Shown: one piece after another, positions 1-8,800 of the stretch
How positions within the stretch are numbered: the stretch's first letter is position 1
Layout: every line of letters starts with the position of its first letter
Source: Flexilinea sp.
Lineage (GTDB): Bacteria > Chloroflexota > Anaerolineae > Anaerolineales > Anaerolineaceae
NCBI GenBank assembly: GCA_026645735.1
Contig: JAPKMT010000006.1
Coordinates: 38,739-102,738, forward strand
Length of the DNA: 64,000 nucleotides
Reading direction: 5' to 3'
Program-made: the position numbers and the translations under genes
The notes under the pieces: model-generated
Seen by the model: the letters and a program-made list of their open reading frames with translations, nothing else
Told to the model about the DNA's origin: nothing
Database searches by the model: none

Positions 1-505
1 GATCGGGCTGGATCACGATGAATGCCGGAGTGTTTAACTGTTCCAGAAAATCGGAATAGCGGCTGGCAATAATCTGAATTCCAAAATCATTTTTTAGATC
101 ATTCGTAATAATTTCAGTGATCCAATCGCGAAAGTTTCCAAATAAAATCTGAGTTCGTTCGTTAAAATCCTTTTCAGCAAAACATGCCCAAAAACAGCCG
201 CAATATCCAAATTCAGAGCGAATTGGCGAAAAAATTGCAGCCGAATTTTCAACCGAAAGGTTGGACAATAAACGCGATTGTTCTACGGAAGGGATGATAA
301 TGGTGGATTGGCTTTTCATGATCCGATAAAACTGATAATCGGTCTCCAAAAAAGCTTCATTGTTTTTTCCAAAAAACCAGGTTTTAATTTCTTCTTCGTT
401 GATTTGGCCAGTCTTTTCATTCAAGATTAAACGAATAGAGATCGGGTTGAGAAATTGTGTTGTATCCAAAGCAGCTTTTAACTTCTTATCCGTTTCTTTT
501 TGCAC
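1..505 (-). CDS. Partial sensory protein, GAF-like domain then probable PAS start (N-terminal 168 residues)
   Basis: The reading frame is open from a GTG at 505 to the window edge, so only the N-terminal part is present. Residues about 20-135 have the pattern of a GAF-like sensor: a stretch resembling the usual 'SPIRSEFGYCG' central strand followed by a 'DFNERTQIL' helix as in GAF C-termini. At about residue 150 a new segment (SRYSDFLEQLNTPAFIVI) reads like the start of a PAS domain. Such an order is common in histidine kinases and diguanylate cyclases, but no output domain is visible. The start is uncertain: the frame is open 12 codons upstream with no ATG, and the only ribosome-site candidate before the GTG is a weak GGGA. 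Family assignment is pattern-based and tentative. Confidence 0.6.
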   Translation of the reverse strand, partial: MQKETDKKLKAALDTTQFLNPISIRLILNEKTGQINEEEIKTWFFGKNNEAFLETDYQFYRIMKSQSTIIIPSVEQSRLLSNLSVENSAAIFSPIRSEFGYCGCFWACFAEKDFNERTQILFGNFRDWITEIITNDLKNDFGIQIIASRYSDFLEQLNTPAFIVIQPD

Positions 506-585
506 GCTTTTTTCCCGTATTGTGGATTTTATTCTCTTGATTCAATATATTGATCAGCCATTCGAACTGTTTATTTTATTCTATT

Positions 586-712
586 CCAGCAATTCGAAAT
601 TTGGAAATGTTTTCCGAATAAAGAAAGGAAATTTGTTGTTCATATGGTTTTGCTAGAAGCGCAAAACCATATGAACAACAAAGAATTCTTTTTATATATC
701 GAATTACTAATT
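586..712. repeat. Intergenic hairpin element, copy 1
   Basis: Arms at 632-653 and 661-682 are perfectly complementary (22 bp) around a 7-nt loop TAGAAGC. The outer left flank (AATTCGAAATTTGG at 591) and right flank (ATATCGAATTACTAATTC) are also roughly complementary. The element lies between the 3' end of cmk and the upstream region of the partial sensor gene and may terminate the long minus-strand transcript. See copies at 22.2, 23.3, 29.5, 41.9, 51.3 and 57.4 kb. Confidence 0.85.
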
Positions 713-1390
713 CTATTCCTGATATTTGATTAAAGATAGTATTTTCTGGACAACCTGCTCCTGGTTAATTTGATCTGTTTCGATCAGAATGGCATCTTCA
801 GCTGCTTTTAACGGAGCAAGAACACGCGTTGAATCGATCTCATCACGTTTCATTATATCCATCAAAATTTCGTGAAAATCGGCAGTCATTCCTTTCCGAA
901 TATTTTCCTGATATCGTCTTTCTGCCCGTTTTTCAGGAGATGCCAGTAAATAGATTTTTAAAGGTGCATCCGGCATCACCACCGTTCCGATGTCGCGGCC
1001 AACCATCACAACGTTTCCCAGCAAGCCAATTTTCCGTTGTTTTTCTGTCAGGATTTTTCGCACTCCGGGATACGATGCAACAATCGAAACGTTCTTGTCA
1101 ACTTGAGGGGAGCGTATGGCCTGGTTGACCGGTTCTCCGGATAAAAGAACTTCAGTTTCATCTTTTTCCGTATTGACACGCAGTGTAATCTCCATCTCCT
1201 TTGTAATTGCTGTAACATCTTCTTCATTCGCAACGTCTCCCAATTTTTGGAGCGCTACATAAGTAGCCAGCCGATACATCACACCTGTATCAAAGAACAG
1301 ATAGTCCAGTTTTTTTGCCAATAATTTTCCAACAGAGGTTTTTCCTGAAGCAGCAGGACCGTCAATGGCTATTTGCTGTGGTCTTATCAT
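713..1390 (-). CDS. cmk: Cytidylate kinase
   Basis: Phosphorylates CMP/dCMP with ATP in the cytosol, feeding CTP and dCTP pools. The 225-residue length is normal for bacterial Cmk. The P-loop GPAASGKTS is at about residues 10-18, preceded by the family's IAIDG start, followed by the DTGVMYR substrate-binding segment, and VGRDIGTVV with the catalytic-region Arg-Asp is present near residue 130. The C-terminal lid carries Arg residues (RRYQE, KRDEIDSTR). The gene is last in the minus-strand unit that starts at lepA, 14 nt after the preceding membrane protein, so it is probably read through from the glycan cluster; whether it has its own promoter cannot be seen. Confidence 0.97.
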   Translation of the reverse strand: MIRPQQIAIDGPAASGKTSVGKLLAKKLDYLFFDTGVMYRLATYVALQKLGDVANEEDVTAITKEMEITLRVNTEKDETEVLLSGEPVNQAIRSPQVDKNVSIVASYPGVRKILTEKQRKIGLLGNVVMVGRDIGTVVMPDAPLKIYLLASPEKRAERRYQENIRKGMTADFHEILMDIMKRDEIDSTRVLAPLKAAEDAILIETDQINQEQVVQKILSLIKYQE

Positions 1391-1404
1391 AAAATCCTTC
1401 CTTT

Positions 1405-3174
1405 CTACTCTTGTGAGATCTCAGTAATCCAGCGGGGTTCCTGCCAGAAACTCAGCATGAAAGGATTCCCTTTCGACTGCCGATACAACATCCATCTTAG
1501 CCAATCCGCCAAAGTGAAAGAATTCCATTCATCCTGAGTTTTCCACTTCAATGGCATCCCGATGAAATCCTTTTTCAGATCATCTGGCACCCCATCAGTT
1601 GTTATAACATAAGACGGTCTTTCTGTCTGCGGATTGAGAGAATCAGCAAACTGAATGGATGGGTTATTGCGCAATTCCCAAATCAGCATCGGCTCATCTA
1701 CATTCAGTATAAGACCATTTGCACCTTCTATAAATCCGCTTTCTTTTAAGCCAATTTCATGGATCAGATCCACTGCCAGCGAATTTATCTGGTTTGTTTG
1801 TGCACCTAATGCTAATTCGTGTCGGTTATAGATTTTTTCTCTGGAGAAATCTTCCTGGTTGTATCGGAAACCGGCTGCTGACCAGGAATTCGCCACCACA
1901 CTGCAGAACCAGATGATCAGAAAGCCGAAGCTAAAACTCGACCAAATTTTTTTGGGGCTGAAGTAATTCAGCAGGTACGGGAAAAAAATACCGAAAATAA
2001 TCAGGCAAATTCCAATAATGATTAAATATCCCTGAAACCGGGTCAGCGAAATCGTTATCCATTGTTGATTCCATTGAAAAGAAACGGGAAGAGAAAGATC
2101 ACCCAGTTGCAGCAATTCTGAAATTCGAAAAATCAGGAAACAATAAAGGCAGGGCAATATGATTATCGCAAGTAATGAATAAATATTTTTTTCAATCCGA
2201 ATCTTACCTGACAGGTCGATTAAGATATCGGCGCTCAAAATACTAAGTGGAAGACTGATCCAGGCCAGCAAGAGAATTCCCTGTCGAAATAATTCCAACA
2301 GGAGAGCAAAGGTCAGTAAAATGAGCAATGGTATGATTGCAGAAAACTGTTTTGATCGAAGGGATTGAATAAATTTCAGTAATAGCAACAGCAGCATAAA
2401 ACCAAAGTAAAAGATACAACCCATTAGAACCGGTATCAGTCCCACCACTTCTGGTGCCGAAGTCGTATTGGCAGAAAAACCGGACAGGATACCTTCTCCT
2501 ATCGCGTTAAGACCTTGCGGAAATCGGAAGAATCCAATACTGAACAAAAGGAAACTGACTGCCAAAAGAATCAGGTTTTTTACAGAAATTGAATCCTTAA
2601 TCGAATCAGGAAACGTTTTTCGATGCGAAAAAACGAGGTAGATCAGCAAGCAAACCATCATAGCGAGGGCAGCCGGCCAAAACCGTTCTCCGCCAGTCAT
2701 GGCTAGCGCTAATAGTATAATGCCAGGCGTGATTCTTTTTTGATAAAAGGCAGCCATCGCAAAAAACAAAAGGCAAATCACGATAATCACAGAATCGGCG
2801 GTCTTTGACCAGGCGATTCCCACCGGATCGATTGCCACGAAAAAAGTCAATAGGGCTGTTTTATGAAATCCAATTTTTTGTTGAAACAGCATCGGCAAAA
2901 AGACCAGCAGAAATCCCATAATCGCCGGAAATACGCGTGCAGTAAACTCATTCGCACCAAAAAAGAAAAAGTTAACTGAGGTTACAAAAACATATAGCGG
3001 TTGTTGAATCTGAAAATCAGGATCTCCTTTGATTGCTGACAGAGATTGCAGTGCCAGCCGGGCTTCATTTTCAGACAACGCTGCCGATCCAAGTCCGATG
3101 AACCGCAAAATAAATGCCGCCAGAATGATTAAAACATAAAAAAGGAAATATCTTTTTTGATCGGTGTTATCCAT
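1405..3174 (-). CDS. GT-C type membrane glycosyltransferase, GT39/ArnT-like
   Basis: A 589-residue polytopic membrane protein with about a dozen hydrophobic segments and a soluble C-terminal part. The first outside loop contains SENEARLA after the first membrane segment, the position of the acidic catalytic pair in ArnT/PMT-type GT-C enzymes, and QQPLYVF at the place of the usual PPLY motif, then 'GANEFTARVFPAIMG', which is the classic GT39 segment. Such enzymes move sugars from polyprenyl-phosphate donors onto lipids or proteins outside the membrane. The first acid of the usual D-E pair is replaced by Glu-Asn-Glu. The gene lies between DUF2298 and cmk in one unit. Donor and acceptor are unknown. 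Confidence 0.8.
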   Translation of the reverse strand: MDNTDQKRYFLFYVLIILAAFILRFIGLGSAALSENEARLALQSLSAIKGDPDFQIQQPLYVFVTSVNFFFFGANEFTARVFPAIMGFLLVFLPMLFQQKIGFHKTALLTFFVAIDPVGIAWSKTADSVIIVICLLFFAMAAFYQKRITPGIILLALAMTGGERFWPAALAMMVCLLIYLVFSHRKTFPDSIKDSISVKNLILLAVSFLLFSIGFFRFPQGLNAIGEGILSGFSANTTSAPEVVGLIPVLMGCIFYFGFMLLLLLLKFIQSLRSKQFSAIIPLLILLTFALLLELFRQGILLLAWISLPLSILSADILIDLSGKIRIEKNIYSLLAIIILPCLYCFLIFRISELLQLGDLSLPVSFQWNQQWITISLTRFQGYLIIIGICLIIFGIFFPYLLNYFSPKKIWSSFSFGFLIIWFCSVVANSWSAAGFRYNQEDFSREKIYNRHELALGAQTNQINSLAVDLIHEIGLKESGFIEGANGLILNVDEPMLIWELRNNPSIQFADSLNPQTERPSYVITTDGVPDDLKKDFIGMPLKWKTQDEWNSFTLADWLRWMLYRQSKGNPFMLSFWQEPRWITEISQE

Positions 3175-3195
3175 CGTTTCGCTTTCGTATCATTC

Positions 3196-5802
3196 TCATT
3201 GATTCAATTCATAAATTTTACAATCACCCGATTCAAAAACCAGGTGCAGATTATTAAGGAACTTCTTTTCTTGTATGTCATAAGCGCTGTGCTCGGCAGA
3301 TCCAATAAAGACATAGCGGACATTATATTTTTCGAGCAGCATTTTCGTGTTCTCCCAACTGCGGGATTCATAGATCTGCCGTACTTCATCTTCACGATTC
3401 CCAATTTCAGCATAACCGCCTCTCCATTGTGATTCATGGTTGGTTGGCCCGAGAATTGCCGGCAGACCCGAAAATGTACTGACAGAATTATCGGAAGTGT
3501 AGCTGGCGCCGACTTTCTCAACCACAACACCAAATTCTGCCTGCTGCAGCCATACAATGCCTGCCCAGTCATTCGGCCGGCTGCGTTCTATAAATTCAGC
3601 TCCATTCAATGTGAGCTGTTTCAAACCTCCGGACGAAAGAGTCTTTTGTTGTACCGCTTCAAATCTGGTAAGAATACCCCAAAAAGGGTAGATGAGTGAA
3701 CAGATTACCAGGATCATTATCGGAAAATGTATGAGACGTTTTAATCCATTTGAAAAAGTCTGTTGAATCCGGGTCCAGAAATATGCTGCAGATAAACCCA
3801 GCAATATCCATACTTGATAATAGAATTTAAAAATGGTGTTCATTCGAGTTCCAAAAAAATCACGCAAATAAACAAATTCCGGCAAGATGATCAGGCCAAA
3901 AGCGGTCAATAAAACCAGACAACAAAATGCATCCATGGGATTCACCATTTTCGCACTGGCGTTTTGATCCGTCTCAAAGGTTTGTCGCTTCGCAGTTGTC
4001 CTGCTGCGCAATCCAAAGAGGATCACAAGAATACATCCGACAACACCGAATAAAAGGATCATCGTAGGCAAAGTTTGCATTCTTCTGATCAAAAATTGGA
4101 GAACTGGCTTTTCAACCGTGCTTGAACCCTGTACGCCGGCGTAGGATGAACTGGCTAATACCAGGGCGTTGCCGATGGCGGAGAGTCGTCCCTTCGAAGA
4201 TCCCTGCCATACCTGACCCAGATTTTTTGATAGAACCAACGAAATGAACAGCAAGGATTCCAAGAGGAAAGGGCCAACAAAACCGATAATCGCAATTCGA
4301 AATCCTTTGCTCTTACTTTTCGAATCCTGTCTGAAAACAGCAGCTATCAGCCACGCAATAATAATCAGGTAAAAAGTCCCGAACATGATCAGCAGATGGA
4401 TGGTCCGGGTTGTAAAAACTCCGCTTGGAATCAATCCGCCTGCCTGGGAGGAGAGCCCTATCAGAAAAACCGAATACAGGAAAACACATGCCATCCCGGT
4501 AAATAGCGCTGTGCCCAGAAAGACCTGAATGGTTTTTCGATTCCAGCCATAGAATTGAAAATATGCAAAAAATACGATGGAGAGAAACAGGAAAAAATAG
4601 AATGGGAAATCCCATGTATTCATAAATATAAGTGAGCCTAAACAGAGAGAAAGGAACCAGAAATCAGCATGGGATGTGAATTGAAAAGAAAATTTTTTCA
4701 GCCGAAAGGAATGAATTTCTGCAAATGGATTGCCCCAGAATGGATCATCTGCTTTTTGCTGGAGTATTTGCAAATAAACATTGAGTACAACTGCCACCGC
4801 TAAAATGACAAAGGGAATGCCTAAAACATGCGGATGAAGATCACCCAGATAGAATGAGAAAAACGGGAATTCATCGATGATCTCCCTGGAGCTTCCATCC
4901 ATTCCAAGATCAGTCAAAACTCGTGATGCGCGCCACCACCAGATTCCAGGTCGAAACGTGGGATTCCAGGTAGGCAGTGCTGTGGGCGGTACCGTTAATT
5001 CTTTTAATTGGACCCAATTCCAAAAACCGGATGAACCGTCAGGGTTCCAGAACAAACCCTTTGCGTAAAGTGTTTCAAAAAGACCCTCCAGGTTTCCGGC
5101 GACCAATACAAAAAGGGGAGCGGAAAAAGATCCAATCCGGATTCTAATTTTTTCAAGTATTGCCGAGTGTCGAAATTCGAGCAGATCATTCACGAGGCCA
5201 AAAGCGCCGATCGCTGCCATCGCAAAAACAGTTGCAAGCATCAGATTAAATCCTGATTCTGCAGCAACAGCGGATAATCGAATGAGAAGTGCCGTTAGAA
5301 TGTATCCGAAATAATAATATGAAATTCCATATCCGGACAGCCAGGAATCATGCGGTGGAAAACTTTCTGAGCGCAAAATCCCGTTGATGAAGGTCATCTC
5401 CATCGGTTTTTCTGTGCCGGAGATATTTGGATCAGCCAGACGAAATACGATAATCAGAGCAAAAGAAATCAGAAAAAGCAATCCATTTCCCATGGAAAAC
5501 CGCCAATTCAAGCGGTTCCAGGTTCGAATATCCTGTAAATTCTTCTTCCAAAAATATATTGAAAGACATGTCACAATAATAAGGACTGTTAAGATTCCGC
5601 CGGCAGTATTACCGATCAACCCCAGGCTGCATAGAATCCAAAAAATATAGCCGGAAATGATGAATCCAACGGGTAAGGCGAAACTGAAACCACGACCTGG
5701 CAAAAAACGCAGATAATGAAAACTGATCGGGTATCCCAGAAATCCCATATACAACAAAACAAGCAGCCATTTGAAGATTTCAATGATCCAGTTATTAGCC
5801 AT
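3196..5802 (-). CDS. DUF2298 (Chlor_Arch_YYY) integral membrane protein
   Basis: An 868-residue, strongly hydrophobic protein. The signature FPPxDxW followed by YYYFGY is at about residues 150-170 of the chain, after EKPMEM; further shared motifs are GDLHPH, NTWDFP, RMNTIFKFYYQVW and GLPAILG. This is the single-domain form of the Chlor_Arch_YYY family, known mainly from Chloroflexi and archaea and of unestablished function. The same motifs recur in the C-terminal half of the neighbour at 5806-11061, which points to an enzymatic GT-C fold rather than a plain transporter (inference). It starts 3 nt after the stop of that neighbour, so the two are translationally coupled; the AGG of the ribosome site lies inside the previous gene's end. 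Confidence 0.9.
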   Translation of the reverse strand: MANNWIIEIFKWLLVLLYMGFLGYPISFHYLRFLPGRGFSFALPVGFIISGYIFWILCSLGLIGNTAGGILTVLIIVTCLSIYFWKKNLQDIRTWNRLNWRFSMGNGLLFLISFALIIVFRLADPNISGTEKPMEMTFINGILRSESFPPHDSWLSGYGISYYYFGYILTALLIRLSAVAAESGFNLMLATVFAMAAIGAFGLVNDLLEFRHSAILEKIRIRIGSFSAPLFVLVAGNLEGLFETLYAKGLFWNPDGSSGFWNWVQLKELTVPPTALPTWNPTFRPGIWWWRASRVLTDLGMDGSSREIIDEFPFFSFYLGDLHPHVLGIPFVILAVAVVLNVYLQILQQKADDPFWGNPFAEIHSFRLKKFSFQFTSHADFWFLSLCLGSLIFMNTWDFPFYFFLFLSIVFFAYFQFYGWNRKTIQVFLGTALFTGMACVFLYSVFLIGLSSQAGGLIPSGVFTTRTIHLLIMFGTFYLIIIAWLIAAVFRQDSKSKSKGFRIAIIGFVGPFLLESLLFISLVLSKNLGQVWQGSSKGRLSAIGNALVLASSSYAGVQGSSTVEKPVLQFLIRRMQTLPTMILLFGVVGCILVILFGLRSRTTAKRQTFETDQNASAKMVNPMDAFCCLVLLTAFGLIILPEFVYLRDFFGTRMNTIFKFYYQVWILLGLSAAYFWTRIQQTFSNGLKRLIHFPIMILVICSLIYPFWGILTRFEAVQQKTLSSGGLKQLTLNGAEFIERSRPNDWAGIVWLQQAEFGVVVEKVGASYTSDNSVSTFSGLPAILGPTNHESQWRGGYAEIGNREDEVRQIYESRSWENTKMLLEKYNVRYVFIGSAEHSAYDIQEKKFLNNLHLVFESGDCKIYELNQ

Positions 5803-5805
5803 TTT

Positions 5806-8800
5806 TTATTTTCTTACCTGATATAGGAACGTATCCCCGTTTTGATAGACTTCATCCCACAGGATCCTATCATATCGCTCAAACTTGTACAGTCCCTCAT
5901 ATGTATACATTCCTTCTTCCATCTGTCCGACAACGATATAGCTGACGTTATATTTTTTCAGGAATGCTATGGTTTCATCAATACTGATTGTATTATAAAA
6001 AGCTTCAATCGCTTTCACACGTTCCCAAACCTGATCCGAGTTAGCTCCGCGCTGCTGACGCTGATGGTAGTTCCATCCAACGACGCCAGGCAATCCTGTA
6101 TAAATCGTATATCTGTTGCCCCATTTATACTCTGTCGCATTGGCTTCGACAATAACCGGTGAACCTTCCACATGATCCTGCAGCCATCGGATCGCAAGGT
6201 AATCTTGCGAAAGATCCATTGAAAATCCATCCTGATAATATGTGGAGGTTTTCATAAAATCCATACCATCCAGCGAATGGGGAGCGACGGAGGACATCCG
6301 GTCTGTCATTTTGTCAATGGAACCAGATATCGTAAAGGACAGGGTACCGATCACAAAGAAGGCCAGTAATCCGCGCCAGATATGCTTTACTCGGAGATGA
6401 CCTCCGGCCATGAAGTATTTCTCGAGGCAAACGGTTAATGCCACTGCAGCAGAAATGGACAGAAGAACCCAGGCTTGTAAATACAGCTTGAAAACCATAT
6501 TCATGCGTCCCAAATCCCCACGTAAACAGGTCATTTCTACAAACAGTGTGATAAAAACACCTGTTCCTGTTAAGAACATCAAAAAACGTTTTCCAGGCGA
6601 ATTGTTCCTGCGGAAAAGCAGGAGTGCTGACCAGCCCATGAGCGGAAGAGCTGTCCATACAACCACAACTTTCTTGATGCTGAAAAAAATCAACACGAAT
6701 AAAAACAGCAGCGTCAAAAACACCAGCAGACTCTTTTTTTCACGCAGAAATTTCCTGAAATTGGAAAGTTTTACGCAAGCCATCCATTGGATGGTCTCAA
6801 TGGAGTACCAGCTGATCAATGCGAACAGGAAAAATCCCCAATGCATCCAGTAAGACCAGAGCGGTGTTCGATTCCCATTCCAAATATCAATGGATGAATC
6901 GCGAAAATTTGTTCTTAGATAGGGGGTAAACAGTATGAAAACAGCTCCACAGAGCAAAACAAGGACGAATATCAGGGAAAGAGTTTTATTTCTTCGTTGT
7001 TTCTGATTTGAATGTTCTTCTGCTAATTTGAAAAGCGGAAATTTTATGCCTACAGCAGTCAGCACGACACAGGAAATCAGCAGATAAGTCGGCATATCCC
7101 ATGTATTGGCAGGGATCAGTGATCCGATGATCAGACTACCCGATAAGAGGATAAAACCGGTTGCCGCAATGTTTCCTTTCGATGAATCCTGCATGCGGCG
7201 AATGATTGCCAGCAGCCATACTAACACCAGAACGGTAATGGGCAGCGCAAAAAGATGGGCATGCGGATCTCCATATAAAAAGGTAAAGAAAGGAAATTCT
7301 GTGATCGGTTCTCCTGGAATAGCTCTGCTTGGAATCCAATACCAGTCTCCTCGATACATCTGGAAATGCTGGCCTTGCAGCAGTTTTAATAATCCGGAAA
7401 AGAACCAGGTGATGTTCTGAAGACCGGATCCTGTCGCACCTCCGGAACCTAATTCCACCATCTCTGATAAAATGATTTTGATCGTACCCAAGTTCCCTAT
7501 TACTTGAAGCATAAAAATCGAAAGCATCCCGCTGATATTTGCCCATTTGTCTGCCTTAAAATCCGCAGCATGTGGTTTCGTAGCTGAATAAATCGCTGAT
7601 CCGGCAGAATAAGCTCCAATTGCCAGGAAACCATACCAGGTCGGGAGGATTAAGTTATAGGCGATACTTGGAATCATGCCAATCAGCTTTACCAGCAATC
7701 CGGAGAGAAAAAAGCCATAGTAATAATAATTCAGGTATCCGCCCGCAAACCAGGGATCGTATGGGGGGAAAATCGTACTTTTTAACACGGCGTTGAAATA
7801 GGAAAAATCCATCGGCTTTTCTCCGCCTTTTGCAGGATGCCACAAATCCGGATTTCCAAGACGGATCAACAAAAAGAACAGGAAAAATGACAGGAAAATC
7901 AATTCAGAGCGAAGAAAAATTTGGATATTTTTGTGAATCTCGGCTGATAATTTCTTGCGGTCAGATAAAAACAAAATCAGATTGAGCAGGGCGAAGACAG
8001 CGATGACAATGATAATCAACCCGCGTGTATAGGGAATTTCCAGAAATCCACAGATCCATACGACATAGCCAATACATAAAATCCCGAAAAACTTCGAAAT
8101 TCCAAATCCCTTGTCACGCAGAGAACCAAATACAATTCTTGACATCGGGAAAAAAATCCAGCCGATCAACATGAGAATCAACATCCAAACGAAGGTGCCA
8201 AAAATCTGATTTTCATTTATCCATGCAGATCGATTGAAAAGTACAGACCATGTTCCACCGGTTTGCTGGATCGCAGCCTGTTCATCGGTTAACAGTAGCG
8301 ATAGTATGTTTTCCATATCCCTGTATTCTACCGGATTTTTATTCGATATCTGAGAAAGATTGATCGCATCCAGGTTTTTTCTGAACGCGGTCAAATCAAA
8401 AGTATCTGCCTTTTGGAGTATGAACACTTTCGGATGGTCATAAACAGTAAACGCCTCCTCAGCTGTCTGAGTGTTGATTGTATGGCCGAAGAGATGCGGT
8501 TCCGATTCAAATACTGCTGCTATTTGAAAAAAATTTCCTGATCGCAAATCAGTTTTCGATAATTGTTCAAAACATTCTGAAAGAATCTCGGATTCCGGAC
8601 AATTGATCAGTTGACGATAAAGACGCTCCAGCAACGGGTATTTTTCATGAATTCTGGCTGCTGCACCATAAATTCGATTGGAACTGATTACCCAATAATC
8701 CGCTGCATCAATTTTCGCCAGCATTTTTTCTCGTTGCAGAATATTTTCATCCGCAAACAAATCCAGGTCGATGCTGGTTCCATAATATCCGGAAGTCATA

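Noticed and set aside
360..656. A 98-codon plus-strand frame over the start of the partial sensor gene
   Set aside because: It is antisense to the better coding frame and runs into the hairpin element.
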